Positions 48,026 through 56,980 of a DNA stretch of 64,000 nt are shown here, in pieces (the stretch's first letter is position 1; every line of letters starts with the position of its first letter). Source of the stretch: Pinisolibacter aquiterrae (GTDB lineage: Bacteria > Pseudomonadota > Alphaproteobacteria > Rhizobiales > Ancalomicrobiaceae). A program made the translations under genes and the position numbers. The notes beneath the pieces were generated by a model. It was not told the origin of the DNA, ran no database searches, and was given only the letters and a program-made list of their open reading frames with translations. The DNA lies in NCBI RefSeq assembly GCF_019160155.1, contig NZ_JAFNIH010000025.1, positions 62,001-126,000 on the forward strand, in the 5' to 3' direction.

Positions 48026-48652
48026 TCACATCTTGCCCATCTTCTGGCGCATCTCGCTGCGACGCTTGCGCAGCATGATCGTGTCGTCGGCCATCGCCAG
48101 ATAGGCCTTGCGGAGAGCGCCGTCGAAATTCGTCACCTCGGCGCCGGCCTTGGCGGAGGCCTCCTGCGCGGCGGCGGCCTTGGCCTTGGCCTCGTCCGCG
48201 AAGGCGGCGTTGGAGACGCGCGTCATGGTGCCGGGCTTGGAGGGGTCGATCACGTAGAACGCCTTCTCCACCGCGATCAGCGGCTTCACCGCGCCGTCGG
48301 CGCCGGCGTCGCCGACCCAGATCGCCTTCGGCCCCTTGTCCATGTTGAGGGAGAGGCCGATCGCCGCGCAATGCAGCGAGCAGGTGCCGTCGACCGAGTT
48401 GTCCTCGTAGTGGATCAGATGGCGGGTGTGGCTGAACTTGGCGCGCTCCATCCCGCAATAGCGGCAGCGCGGGAACTTCTTCAGTTCGTCGGTGAGCGGG
48501 TTCTCGTCCTTGGGCAGATCCTTGATCAGGCCGTGCTTGTCGGTCCAGACCCACGGCGCCATGGGCTTGTCCTCGGCGCGGGCGGGAACGGCGGCGAAGA
48601 GAGACGCGAGAGCGGCGCCCGCGACCAGGCCGCGGCGATCGATGATGGTCAT
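48026..48652 (-). CDS. NosL-family protein, copy 2
   Basis: 208 residues. The leader has a twin-Arg motif (IIDRRGLVAGAALASLFAA) and a likely cleavage site after PARA, so Tat export is expected. The NosL motif is CRYCGME with Cys63, Cys66 and Met68, and a second set Cys91, His94, Cys95 (TCSLHCAAIG) is also present. A long C-terminal helical tail rich in Ala/Lys/Arg/Met (about 150-208) ends MRQKMGKM and could add Met ligands. The start follows AGGGACATCCC. It is 58 bases upstream of copy 1 and diverged from it. Confidence 0.83.
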   Translation of the reverse strand: MTIIDRRGLVAGAALASLFAAVPARAEDKPMAPWVWTDKHGLIKDLPKDENPLTDELKKFPRCRYCGMERAKFSHTRHLIHYEDNSVDGTCSLHCAAIGLSLNMDKGPKAIWVGDAGADGAVKPLIAVEKAFYVIDPSKPGTMTRVSNAAFADEAKAKAAAAQEASAKAGAEVTNFDGALRKAYLAMADDTIMLRKRRSEMRQKMGKM

Positions 48653-48738
48653 GGGATGTCCCTTTGTATGGTCGTTCGACGAGTGTCGACGCACGTTCTC
48701 ACCGAGCCGAGACGGCACGAGAACGGGTGATCGGACGT

Positions 48739-49167
48739 TCAGGCGAAGCGACGCGCGGGCGGTCCGCGCAAGGTCCCGTGCCGCAGCAGGGGCCGCCGAT
48801 CGGCGACCTCGTCGAGCGCGGCGGGCACGAGGACGGCGACGACCAGCGAGGCCGGCATCTCCACGACAGGGGCAGTCGCGGCGACGCCGTGGCTCGCCAG
48901 AGCCGCCAGCGAGCAGAGCACGCAGTCGTTGCTGCGGTCCGCCGTGTTCCCCGTGGGCGCGGCGAGGGGGCTCTCGTCGTGACCGCCACACAGGGAGAGG
49001 AGACCGAGGGCCGCGTCGTCGGCGACGAGGCCGGTCGCGCGCGCCGCGGTGGCACCGAGGTGATCGGCCGACAGCACCACCTGGAACAGGAGCAACACGA
49101 CGGCCGCGAGCACGCCGAGGCGGCTCTGGCGGATCCTGTCGAGGCTCGTGGGGGTGCGGCCGATCAT
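48739..49167 (-). CDS. DUF2946-like exported or anchored small protein
   Basis: 142 residues from the ATG at 49167: a hydrophobic segment (about 18-34), then a periplasmic region with Cys60, His63, Cys82 and Cys85 (LSLCGGHD and NDCVLCSLAALAS). This pattern resembles DUF2946, a family often found beside copper genes in proteobacteria. The role is unknown. It is 86 bases upstream of the NosL-like copy 2, in the same direction, and would be the first gene of the operon. A GTG 6 bases further upstream is an alternative start. Confidence 0.7.
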   Translation of the reverse strand: MIGRTPTSLDRIRQSRLGVLAAVVLLLFQVVLSADHLGATAARATGLVADDAALGLLSLCGGHDESPLAAPTGNTADRSNDCVLCSLAALASHGVAATAPVVEMPASLVVAVLVPAALDEVADRRPLLRHGTLRGPPARRFA

Positions 49168-49431
49168 GGGCACTCGTTTCGGCGCGTGCGGACACGCTTC
49201 GGTCTCGGGGAGGCCGGGGAGGGGGGGGATATCCCCGAGCCATGCTCAACCTATCGCAGATTCCGCCCCTCTCGCAATTGACGGGGGTCAAATGCGGCGG
49301 CTGCGACTCTGAGCCACGGGAGAGATCGCGATCTTCGACCCCGAGACGAGCGCCGACGCGCCCCCTCCGCCGTCGTCCCCGGTGCGCCGGAAGCGACGGA
49401 GGGCGAGCCGAGTGGCGACCCGCCTACGGCC

Positions 49432-50253
49432 TCACATCCCCTTCGCCTCGACCCACAGCGCCTCCATCTCGTCGAGCGTCGCCTCGGCCGGGGTGCGGCC
49501 CTCGGCGGCGAGGCGGGCCTCGATATGGGCGAAGCGGCGGCGGAACTTGTCGTTGGTGCCGCGCAGCGCCGTCTCCGGATCGAGATCGAGATGGCGGGCG
49601 AGATTGGCGACGGCGAAGAGCACGTCGCCCAATTCGTCGCTCTGGCGAGCGCGAACCGGGGAAGGGGTGACGATCTCGGCCTCGATCTCGTCGAGTTCCT
49701 CGCGGATCTTGGCGAGCACCGCGAGCGGATCGTTCCAATCGAAGCCAACCGTGCCGGCCTTGGCCTGAAGCCGCACCGCGCGCGTCAACGCCGGCAGGCC
49801 GACCGCGACGCCGTCGAGCAGGCCCCTCGGTGGCTCCACCTTGCCCTCGGCGGCGAGACGGGCGGCGCGGGCGGCCTTCTCCTCCGCCTTGATGCGCGCC
49901 CAGGCGTCCTGCGCCACCGCGACGTCGCGGGTATCGTCGTCGCCGAAGACGTGCGGATGGCGGCGGATCATCTTGGCTGTGATCGCCTCGACCACCGAAC
50001 CGAAATCGAAGGCGCCTTCCTCCTCGCCCATGCGGGCGTGGAACACCACTTGGAGCAGAAGATCGCCCAATTCCTCGCAGATGTCGGGGCGATCGCCGCG
50101 CGAAATCGCTTCGGCGACCTCATAGGCCTCCTCGATCGTATAGGGAGCGATGGTGGCGAAGGTCTGCTCGAGATCCCACGGGCAGCCGGTGCCGGGGGTG
50201 CGCAGCCGCGCCATGATCTCGACGAGGCGGGCGATGTCGCGGGAGGGGGTCAT
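49432..50253 (-). CDS. mazG: Nucleoside triphosphate pyrophosphohydrolase MazG
   Basis: Hydrolyses NTPs and dNTPs to monophosphate and pyrophosphate, a house-cleaning role. 273 residues with two MazG-type all-alpha domains: the first with GCPWDLEQTFATIAPYTIEEAYE and EELGDLLLQVVFH (Glu-rich metal site), the second with EEIEAEIV-like (here DEIEAEIV) and DELGDVLFAVANLARH. It is divergent from arfB. Between its stop and the DUF2946 gene start there is a 264-base gap. Confidence 0.96.
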   Translation of the reverse strand: MTPSRDIARLVEIMARLRTPGTGCPWDLEQTFATIAPYTIEEAYEVAEAISRGDRPDICEELGDLLLQVVFHARMGEEEGAFDFGSVVEAITAKMIRRHPHVFGDDDTRDVAVAQDAWARIKAEEKAARAARLAAEGKVEPPRGLLDGVAVGLPALTRAVRLQAKAGTVGFDWNDPLAVLAKIREELDEIEAEIVTPSPVRARQSDELGDVLFAVANLARHLDLDPETALRGTNDKFRRRFAHIEARLAAEGRTPAEATLDEMEALWVEAKGM

Positions 50254-50376
50254 GATCGGATCCGGATCGGGGAGGGGGCGAGTCGCACCTTAGCAGAGCC
50301 GGCCCCCGCCAGCCGAGACGCGTCGCGCCGCCGCGTGCTATGGGTCGGGCGCCGATTTCATCCGCGAAAGCCCGCC

Positions 50377-50811
50377 ATGCCGCCCTCGATCCCCGTCACC
50401 CGCTCGATCTCGATCGACGCCGACGAAGTCGTCGAGACCTTCATCCGCGCCTCCGGGCCGGGCGGGCAGAACGTCAACAAGGTGGCGACGGCGGTCGAAC
50501 TGCGCTTCGACGTCGCCGCCTCGCCGTCGCTGCCCGAGCGCGTCCGCGAACGCATGGCGGCGATCGCCGGCCGGCGCCTGACCGGGGAGGGCGTGTTGGT
50601 GCTGCGCGCCGACCGCTTCCGCACCCAGGAGCGCAATCGCGCCGATGCGCTGGAGCGTCTGCTCGAGATCATCCGCGAGGCCGCGACCCCGCCGCCGCCG
50701 CCGCGCCGGGCGACGAAGCCCACTCTCGGCTCGAAGATCCGCCGCCTGGAGGGCAAGAAGAACCGAAGCGGTATCAAGAAGATGCGCTCCGGCCGCCCGG
50801 ACGTCGACTGA
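50377..50811 (+). CDS. arfB: Alternative ribosome-rescue factor ArfB
   Basis: Peptidyl-tRNA hydrolase that frees ribosomes stalled without a stop codon. 144 residues with the catalytic GGQ loop (SGPGGQNVNKVATAVELRF) and a basic C-terminal tail (SKIRRLEGKKNRSGIKK) that enters the empty mRNA channel. The length separates it from full-size release factors. The ATG at 50377 has only a weak site, GAAAG, upstream. Confidence 0.95.
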   Translation: MPPSIPVTRSISIDADEVVETFIRASGPGGQNVNKVATAVELRFDVAASPSLPERVRERMAAIAGRRLTGEGVLVLRADRFRTQERNRADALERLLEIIREAATPPPPPRRATKPTLGSKIRRLEGKKNRSGIKKMRSGRPDVD

Positions 50812-50823
50812 GGCGGATCGCGC

Positions 50824-51534
50824 TCAGATCAGGCCGGCGGCGATGTTGATCGTCAGCGCCAGGATCGTGGTGTTGAAGAAGAAGGCGAGGGCGGAGTGAA
50901 TCAGCGCCACCCGCCGGAGGCGCTTGCCGGTGAACTCCACGTCGGCGGTCTGGCCGGAGGTGCCGACGGCCACCGCCACATAGAGGAAATCCCAATAATC
51001 CGGATGGGTTTCGCCGGGAATCCTCACACCCGGATCGACCCCGTCGGCGCTTGCGATCGACCAGGCGTGAGCATAATGGAGCGCGAACATCACCTGGATG
51101 AAGCTCCAGGCGCTGAGCACCGTGAGCGCGGCGAGCCCGACATGGGCGAGGCGGAGGACCCCGTCGAGGTCCTTCACGACCGCCAGCTCGCCGAAGACCG
51201 CGAGAAGGCTCGCCACACCCGAAAGGATCGACAGGGCGAGGCTCGCCCGCGCGCCTTCGTCGAGCCGCCGCGCGCGGCGCAGTGTCGTCGGCGCGTCGGA
51301 GGCCGCCATCATGTGCAGTACCAGCCCGAGGTGAACGCCGATGGCGCCGTTCCAGGCGACGAGGATCACGGTCGGAATGCGCCAGTCGGTGGCGAGACCG
51401 AGCCCGGTGGCGGCGACCGCGAAGAGCGCGGTCGCCAGCGTCAGACGCGGCCGCGCGAGCAGTTCGCGCGCCGTGCGGGGAAGCTTGCGAAGCCGCCGAT
51501 CGCCGAGGCGCTCGCGCGGCACGTCACGGGGCAT
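50824..51534 (-). CDS. DUF1345 family membrane protein
   Basis: 236 residues with five hydrophobic segments. Typical features are the ARRLDEGARASLALSI loop, FALHYAHAWSI, and DFLYVAVAVGTSGQTADVEF near the C-terminus, all characteristic of DUF1345. The function is not known. The ATG at 51534 was chosen over a GTG/ATG further upstream because conservation begins near it. It is convergent with arfB. Confidence 0.88.
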   Translation of the reverse strand: MPRDVPRERLGDRRLRKLPRTARELLARPRLTLATALFAVAATGLGLATDWRIPTVILVAWNGAIGVHLGLVLHMMAASDAPTTLRRARRLDEGARASLALSILSGVASLLAVFGELAVVKDLDGVLRLAHVGLAALTVLSAWSFIQVMFALHYAHAWSIASADGVDPGVRIPGETHPDYWDFLYVAVAVGTSGQTADVEFTGKRLRRVALIHSALAFFFNTTILALTINIAAGLI

Positions 51535-51916
51535 GGCGCACACCTTCCTGAAAGAGGGATCAAACGGACCTGCGAGAGGGATCGTACCCCGAAGGCTCGA
51601 ACGAGGGGCCCGGATCCGGCCCCAAGACACGGTCCGGGTGGAGTGATCAGATTCGCATAAGACGGATTATGGAATATATTTGATGCGGTCCGTGAAGCCG
51701 GAGACGGGTATGCGACGGCGGATCTCCTCGATTCTCGAGGCACCTGCGGACTGTTCCTCGAACGATCGGCACGAACGCACGTCGGCGCACCGTTCGATCC
51801 CTCGTCTCGCGTCCGGTCCACACGAGGACGCGGACTTCAGATCCCGTCGGCACCCCGGCGCATCCCCGACCGCGCCCACCGACCCGCCGAACCTCGCGAC
51901 GCCGGCAGAACCGACC
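51535..51916. other. Intergenic region upstream of the DUF1345 gene
   Basis: 382 bases with no credible gene. An AT-rich patch at 51650-51685 contains TATATT on either strand and the inverted repeat CATAA-N6-TTATG (51656-51671), probably the DUF1345 promoter area. A small hairpin CCTCGA-TTC-TCGAGG is at 51726-51740. The remainder is 3' of the metallo-beta-lactamase-fold gene. Confidence 0.6.
51656..51671. promoter_or_regulatory. Inverted repeat in AT-rich promoter area
   Basis: CATAA-GACGGA-TTATG, 122 bases upstream of the DUF1345 start codon, next to TATATT. A possible operator. Confidence 0.25.
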
Positions 51917-52726
51917 TCACGACTTGAAGGAAAATTCCAGACCGTCCCAACCCGGCTCGACGCCGGCGGGAAGCTTCGCCTTCAGCGCCTCGTAGTCGAG
52001 TTCGTTGTGGAGGTGGGTCAGAACGGCGTGTTTCGGCTTCTTGCGGGCGATCCAGCCGAGCGCCTCTTCGACGCTGAGATGGCTCGGATGCGACCGCCAC
52101 CGCAGCGAATCGAGGATCCACAGATCGAGCTTCTGCAGATGCGGCCAGGACTCCTGCGGGAATTCGCTGACGTCGGTCGAATAGGCCACGTCGCCGAAGC
52201 GCAGACCGAGACTGTCGATGTCGCCGTGGATCTGGCGGAACGGCACGATGCCGATCGAGCCCCCTTCCCCATGCACCGTGACGGGATGACCAAGCGTCAG
52301 GCGATGCTCGGTGACGATCGGCGGATAGGCCGACCCCGGCGGGGTCTGGAAACAATAGCCGAAGGCGTCGTGAACCCGCTTCGACGTGGTCTCGTCCATC
52401 CACACGTCGACCAGCCGGCGCCGGTTGAGGACGAAGGCGCGCAGATCGTCGATGCCGTGGATGTGGTCGGCATGGGCGTGGGTGAAGACGACCGCGTCGA
52501 CCCAGTCGACCCCGGCGTCCAGCATCTGCTCGCGCAAGTCGGGCCCGGCGTCGACCAACACCCGCGTGGTGCCGCCCGAGGCCTCGGTGCGGGTCACCAG
52601 GAGAGCGGCGCGGCGGCGGCGGTTCTTCGGGTTCGCCGGATCGCAGGCGCCCCAATCGTTGCCGATGCGCGGGTTGCCCGGCGACGAGGCGCAGCCGAGG
52701 ATCCGAAAGGTCATCGTTGCGGTCAT
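51917..52726 (-). CDS. Metallo-beta-lactamase-fold hydrolase (PhnP/RNase Z-like)
   Basis: 269 residues with the metal-binding motif THAHADHIHGIDDLR, an N-terminal LGCASSPGNPRIGNDWGACDP stretch typical of PhnP-like phosphodiesterases, and C-terminal His residues (THLHNELDYEALKAKLP). The likely activity is hydrolysis of a phosphodiester such as a cyclic nucleotide or nucleotide fragment; the substrate is unknown. The start has GGGAG upstream. It is next to tatD and metG in a conserved alphaproteobacterial order. Confidence 0.9.
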   Translation of the reverse strand: MTATMTFRILGCASSPGNPRIGNDWGACDPANPKNRRRRAALLVTRTEASGGTTRVLVDAGPDLREQMLDAGVDWVDAVVFTHAHADHIHGIDDLRAFVLNRRRLVDVWMDETTSKRVHDAFGYCFQTPPGSAYPPIVTEHRLTLGHPVTVHGEGGSIGIVPFRQIHGDIDSLGLRFGDVAYSTDVSEFPQESWPHLQKLDLWILDSLRWRSHPSHLSVEEALGWIARKKPKHAVLTHLHNELDYEALKAKLPAGVEPGWDGLEFSFKS

Positions 52727-52785
52727 CGTCGAAACTCCCTGATATGATTGTCGTTTTCGTGGGTCTGGACGAAGCCTTGACGGCC

Positions 52786-53565
52786 TCAGGCCGCGACTTT
52801 CGCGAAGAGCCGATGGAAATTGGCGGTGGTGGCGGCGGCGATCTCCTCGACGCCGACGCCCTTCACCGCCGCCAGAACCTCGGCGGTCTTGGCGACGAAG
52901 GCCGGCTCGCAACGCTTGCCGCGCCACGGCAGCGGCGCCAGATAGGGCGCGTCGGTCTCCACCAGCAGCCGATCGAGCGGCACGTCGGCGGCGACCGCCC
53001 GCACCTCGTCCGCCTTCTTGAAGGTGAGGATGCCCGAGAAGGACACGTAGCCGCCGAGCGCCAGCGACCGCCGCGCCAGATCCGGCCCCGACGAGAAGCA
53101 ATGGAGGAGGTGCGGGAAGGCCCCGATCTCGGTCTCCTCCTCGAGGATCCGCGCCATGTCGTCGTCGGCCTCGCGCGCATGGATGACGAGCGGCAGGCCG
53201 GTCGTCCGCGCCGCCGCCACATGCATGCGGAAGCCGCGATGCTGCAGGTCGCGCGGCGCGAGATCATAGTGATAGTCGAGCCCCGCCTCGCCGATCGCCA
53301 CGCATTTCGGATGCTCGGCGAGCCGGAGGAGATCGTCGAGCGTGACGTCCTCCTCCTCCTCGGCATTGTGGCAATGGGTTCCGACCGAGCACCAGACCGG
53401 GTCGTGCGCCTCGGCGAGGCCGCGCACCACGTCGAAGCGCTTCACCCGCGTCGAGATCGTCACCATCTTGGCGACGCCGGCCTCCTTCGCCCGCGCGAGA
53501 ACGCCGTCCATGTCCTCGGCGAAGTCGGGGAAGTCGAGATGGCAGTGACTGTCGACCAGAACCAC
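52786..53565 (-). CDS. tatD: TatD-type metal-dependent deoxyribonuclease
   Basis: 259-residue TIM-barrel hydrolase with metal ligands His7 and His9 in VDSHCHLD, the Glu in AIGEAGLDYHYD, and later His residues in LPLVIHARE and LHCFS. TatD enzymes are 3'-5' exonucleases with DNA-repair roles. The stop codon of metG lies 4 bases upstream, so the two are cotranscribed. Confidence 0.95.
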   Translation of the reverse strand: MVLVDSHCHLDFPDFAEDMDGVLARAKEAGVAKMVTISTRVKRFDVVRGLAEAHDPVWCSVGTHCHNAEEEEDVTLDDLLRLAEHPKCVAIGEAGLDYHYDLAPRDLQHRGFRMHVAAARTTGLPLVIHAREADDDMARILEEETEIGAFPHLLHCFSSGPDLARRSLALGGYVSFSGILTFKKADEVRAVAADVPLDRLLVETDAPYLAPLPWRGKRCEPAFVAKTAEVLAAVKGVGVEEIAAATTANFHRLFAKVAA

Positions 53566-53569
53566 GGGC

Positions 53570-55138
53570 TCAGCCCCCCTTCCCCACCGGCGTCTCCACC
53601 GTCGGCTCGACCCATTTCGGGAAGACCGGCGTCGGCGCCGGCAGCATCAGCCCGGCGGCGAGACGCCTCGTCACGGCCGCGAAGTCGCGATCCTCGGGCG
53701 CCTGGGCGAGCAGATCGAGGAGCTTGCCGGCGGCGGTCGGCAGCACCGGCTGAGCGAGCAGCGCGACGATGCGGATCACCTCCGCCGTCGCCCACAGCAC
53801 CGTGCCCATGCGCTCCGGATCGGTCTTCTTCAGTGCCCACGGCGCCGCGGCGGTGAACCAGCGGTTGGCCTCGCCGACCACGGCCCAGATCGCCTCGAGG
53901 CTCTTGTGGATCTCCTGGCGGTCGTAGGCGGCGCGCGAGGTGGCGAGGAGCGCGTCGGCGGCGGCGAGCATCGCCTCGTCCTCCGGCGCGAGCGGACCCG
54001 GGATCGGCACCCTCCCCTCACAGTTCTTGGCGATCATGGAGAGCGAGCGCTGCGCCAGATTGCCGAGATCATTGGCGAGATCGGCATTCATCCGGCCGAC
54101 GATCGCCTCGTGCGAATAGTTGCCGTCCTGCCCGAACGGCACCTCTCGCAGGAAGAAGTAGCGCACGGTCTCGGCGCCGTAGTCCTCCGCGAGGGTGAAG
54201 GGGTCGACGACGTTGCCCGTCGACTTCGACATCTTCTCGCCCTTGTTGAAGATGAAGCCATGGGCGAAGACGCGCTTGGGCAGCGGCAGACCGGCCGACA
54301 TCAGGAACGCCGGCCAATAGACCGCGTGGAAGCGGACGATGTCCTTGCCGATGACGTGGAGATCGGCGGGCCACCACTTCCTGTAGTCGTCCGAGGCCTC
54401 GTCGGGGAAGCCGGCGCCGGTGATGTAGTTGGTCAGCGCGTCGACCCAGACGTACATGACGTGGCCGGGACAGTCGGGAACCGGGATGCCCCAATCGAAG
54501 GTGGTGCGGCTCATCGAGAGGTCCTCGAGCCCGCCCTTCACGAAGGAGATCACCTCGTTCTTGCGCGCGTCTGGCCCGATGAAGTCGGGGTTCGCCTCGT
54601 AATGGGCGAGGAGCCGCTCCTGGAAGGCGGAGAGGCGGAAATACCAGGATTCCTCCTCGGTCCATTCCACCGGCGTGCCGGTGGGCGTGGCGCGGCGCTG
54701 GCCGTCCTCGCCGACTTCCGTCTCGCTCTCGGTGTAATAGGCTTCGTCGCGGACCGAGTACCAGCCGCCGTATTTGGCCATGTAGAGGTCGCCGGCCGCC
54801 GCCATCCGCCGCCAGACCTCTTGGACTGAGGCATGGTGCTCGGCCTCGGTGGTGCGGATGAAGCGGTCGTAGGAGACCTCGTAGGCGGCGTCCATCTCCT
54901 TGAAGACGGCGGTGTTGCGGTCGACCAGCGCGCGCGGGGTCATCCCCTCGCGACCGGCGGTCTGATGCATCTTGAGCCCGTGTTCGTCGGTGCCGGTGAG
55001 GAAGAAGACGTCGTACCCGTCGAGCCGCTTGAAGCGGGCGAGCGCGTCGGTGGCGAGCTTCTCGTAGGCGTGGCCGACGTGGGGCCGCCCGTTGGGATAA
55101 TCGATCGCCGTGGTGATGAAGAATTTCGGGCCGGTCAT
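53570..55138 (-). CDS. metG: Methionyl-tRNA synthetase
   Basis: Charges tRNA-Met. 522 residues: catalytic domain with [18 protein letters not shown] (the HIGH-type motif), [11 protein letters not shown], the KMSKS loop [13 protein letters not shown], and an anticodon-binding helical domain at the end. The zinc-knuckle cysteines of the longer MetG type are absent ([13 protein letters not shown]), and there is no C-terminal tRNA-binding tail, so it is the short form common in alphaproteobacteria. It lies between holB and tatD. Confidence 0.97.
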   Translation of the reverse strand: MTGPKFFITTAIDYPNGRPHVGHAYEKLATDALARFKRLDGYDVFFLTGTDEHGLKMHQTAGREGMTPRALVDRNTAVFKEMDAAYEVSYDRFIRTTEAEHHASVQEVWRRMAAAGDLYMAKYGGWYSVRDEAYYTESETEVGEDGQRRATPTGTPVEWTEEESWYFRLSAFQERLLAHYEANPDFIGPDARKNEVISFVKGGLEDLSMSRTTFDWGIPVPDCPGHVMYVWVDALTNYITGAGFPDEASDDYRKWWPADLHVIGKDIVRFHAVYWPAFLMSAGLPLPKRVFAHGFIFNKGEKMSKSTGNVVDPFTLAEDYGAETVRYFFLREVPFGQDGNYSHEAIVGRMNADLANDLGNLAQRSLSMIAKNCEGRVPIPGPLAPEDEAMLAAADALLATSRAAYDRQEIHKSLEAIWAVVGEANRWFTAAAPWALKKTDPERMGTVLWATAEVIRIVALLAQPVLPTAAGKLLDLLAQAPEDRDFAAVTRRLAAGLMLPAPTPVFPKWVEPTVETPVGKGG

Positions 55139-55223
55139 GTCGTGATCCTTCGGGTGTCGCTCGGCGCACCCGTGCGCGAGATCGGACGTCGTGTCGGAAA
55201 TCGCCGTCGTCCCAGAGGTCTAC

Positions 55224-56294
55224 TCAATTCCGCGCCGCCTCGGCAAGGGCTCGCAGCGCGGCGAGGATCGCCGCCTTGCGGTCGAGGTTGAGCGCGTCGG
55301 TGCGCGCGACGATGCGGCCGATCTCGTCGTGGGCCTCGGCGAAGGCGGCGGCCGCCGCCACGCCCCGGATCGCGAGCGCCCGTTCGGCGGCCGCGACGGC
55401 GGCTTCACCGAGGAAGTCGACGGCGATGTCGAAGGCCTCGTCGGCGCCCCGCGCGGAGACCCGGTCGGCGAAGGCGTGGGCTGCGCGCAGGTCGAGATCC
55501 GGCGCCCGCGCCATCATCGCGTCGAGCGCGGTCTTCAGCCCGACGCCGTCGGCCGAGATCAGCGTCGCCGCCCGGCGCAACGAACCGTCGGCGAGTTCGG
55601 CGGCGGCGGCGAAGGCGCGCGGATCGCCCGAAATGCCGATCGCCCCGAGACCGGCGGCGATGGCATGGGGGCTGAGCGGAGCGAGATCGAGCCTGCGGCA
55701 GCGCGAGCGGATCGTCGCCATCAGCCGGCCCGGCGCATGCGAGATCACCAGGAACAGCGAGCGCGGCGGCGGCTCCTCGAGGATCTTCAGGAGCGCGTTG
55801 GCGGCATTGGCGTTCATCTCGTCGGCCGAGTCGACGATGGCGATGCGCCAACCGCCCTCGCCCGCCGTCGAGCCGAAGAAGCCGACCGTGCGGCGGATCT
55901 CGTCGACCGGCAGCTCGGTCTTGAAGCGCTTCGCCTTCTCGTCCCACGGCCGGCGCAGGTGGAGGAGGTCGCCATGCGCGCCGGCGGCGATGCGGCGGGC
56001 GACCGGATGCTCCATGTCGACAGCGAGCGAGGTGGCGCGCGCCACCTCGGCCGCCGTCGGATCGGGATGGGCGAGCACGAACCGGGCGAAGCGAAACGCC
56101 AGCGTCGCCTTGCCGATGCCCTTGGGACCACCGAGGATCCAGGCATGATGGATACGGCCGGACCGATAGGCCTCGAGCAGCGTCCGCTCGGCCTCCACCT
56201 GACCGAACAGCTCGGCGCGGCGGCGCGGCAGCTCGACGCCGTCGATCTCGTCGATCTCGGGAGCGGCTTCGACGGGGGCGGGGGCGCGGGCCAT
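55224..56294 (-). CDS. holB: DNA polymerase III subunit delta'
   Basis: Clamp-loader subunit. 356 residues with a P-loop region GGPKGIGKATLAFRFARF, the AAA+ motif VDSADEMNANAANALLKILEEPP and SRCRRLDLAPLS, and a C-terminal helical collar domain. The start codon overlaps the tmk stop by one base (TGATG), giving translational coupling. Long Ala-rich stretches are typical of this family in high-GC genomes. Confidence 0.95.
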   Translation of the reverse strand: MARAPAPVEAAPEIDEIDGVELPRRRAELFGQVEAERTLLEAYRSGRIHHAWILGGPKGIGKATLAFRFARFVLAHPDPTAAEVARATSLAVDMEHPVARRIAAGAHGDLLHLRRPWDEKAKRFKTELPVDEIRRTVGFFGSTAGEGGWRIAIVDSADEMNANAANALLKILEEPPPRSLFLVISHAPGRLMATIRSRCRRLDLAPLSPHAIAAGLGAIGISGDPRAFAAAAELADGSLRRAATLISADGVGLKTALDAMMARAPDLDLRAAHAFADRVSARGADEAFDIAVDFLGEAAVAAAERALAIRGVAAAAAFAEAHDEIGRIVARTDALNLDRKAAILAALRALAEAARN

Positions 56295-56980
56295 CAGGCG
56301 CTCCGTTCCGCCGGGGCGAGGCCGAGACGGGTCTCGACCGCGAACCAGATCGCTTCCGCCACGGTGCCGGGATCGTCGGTGGCGTCGACCACAACGAACC
56401 GCTCCGGCTCCTCGTGGGCGAGCTTCAGAAAGGCGAGACGGCGGCGCTCATGGGTCGCGAGATCCTCCTTCTCGAAACGGTCGGCGACCCCCTCCCCGCG
56501 CCGCGCCCCGGCCCGCGCGAGCCCGATCTCGGCGGGAACGTCGAGGAGGATCGTGAGGTCGGGACGCGTCCCGTCGACGGCGACCTGTTCCAGGAGCCGC
56601 ACCATCTCCGGCGCGACGCCGCCGCCCTGATAGACGCGCGTCGAATCGTAGAACCGATCGGAGATCACCCAGCGCCCGGCGTCGAGCGCCGGGCGGATCG
56701 TGCGATCGACGTGATCGGCACGGGCGGCGGCGAAGAGGCAGGCCTCGGCGAGCGGGCCGAAGGCCTCCGCCGCCCCCTCGAGCAGGACGTGACGGACGCA
56801 TTCCGCGCCCGGCGAGCCACCCGGCTCGCGCGTCACCACCACGTCGAGACCGCGGCCGCGCAAGCGCTCGGCGAGCCGCGTCACCTGGCTCGACTTGCCG
56901 GCCCCCTCCCCGCCCTCGAAGGTGACGAACCGTCCACGCGGGGACGCGAAGGCCGGGGCCGCGCCCGGAGAGACGTTCAT
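56294..56980 (-). CDS. tmk: Thymidylate kinase
   Basis: Phosphorylates dTMP to dTDP. 228 residues with P-loop FEGGEGAGKSSQ, DRF-type VISDRFYDSTRVYQGGG, the REPGGSPGAE loop, and a lid region around ARAGARRGEGVADRFEKED. The start overlaps the stop of the carboxypeptidase gene by 4 bases. It is operon-linked to holB. Confidence 0.97.
   Translation of the reverse strand: MNVSPGAAPAFASPRGRFVTFEGGEGAGKSSQVTRLAERLRGRGLDVVVTREPGGSPGAECVRHVLLEGAAEAFGPLAEACLFAAARADHVDRTIRPALDAGRWVISDRFYDSTRVYQGGGVAPEMVRLLEQVAVDGTRPDLTILLDVPAEIGLARAGARRGEGVADRFEKEDLATHERRRLAFLKLAHEEPERFVVVDATDDPGTVAEAIWFAVETRLGLAPAERSA

Noticed and set aside
44232-49167. A nitrous oxide reductase (nos) cluster
   Set aside because: Only NosL-type proteins are present; nosZ, nosR, nosD, nosF and nosY are absent, and the ABC parts are of FtsX/LolD type.
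49225-49236. GGGGATATCCCC palindrome upstream of the DUF2946 gene as a copper-responsive (CueR-type) operator
   Set aside because: The spacing and sequence do not match a CueR operator and it lies in a G-rich run; too weak to call.
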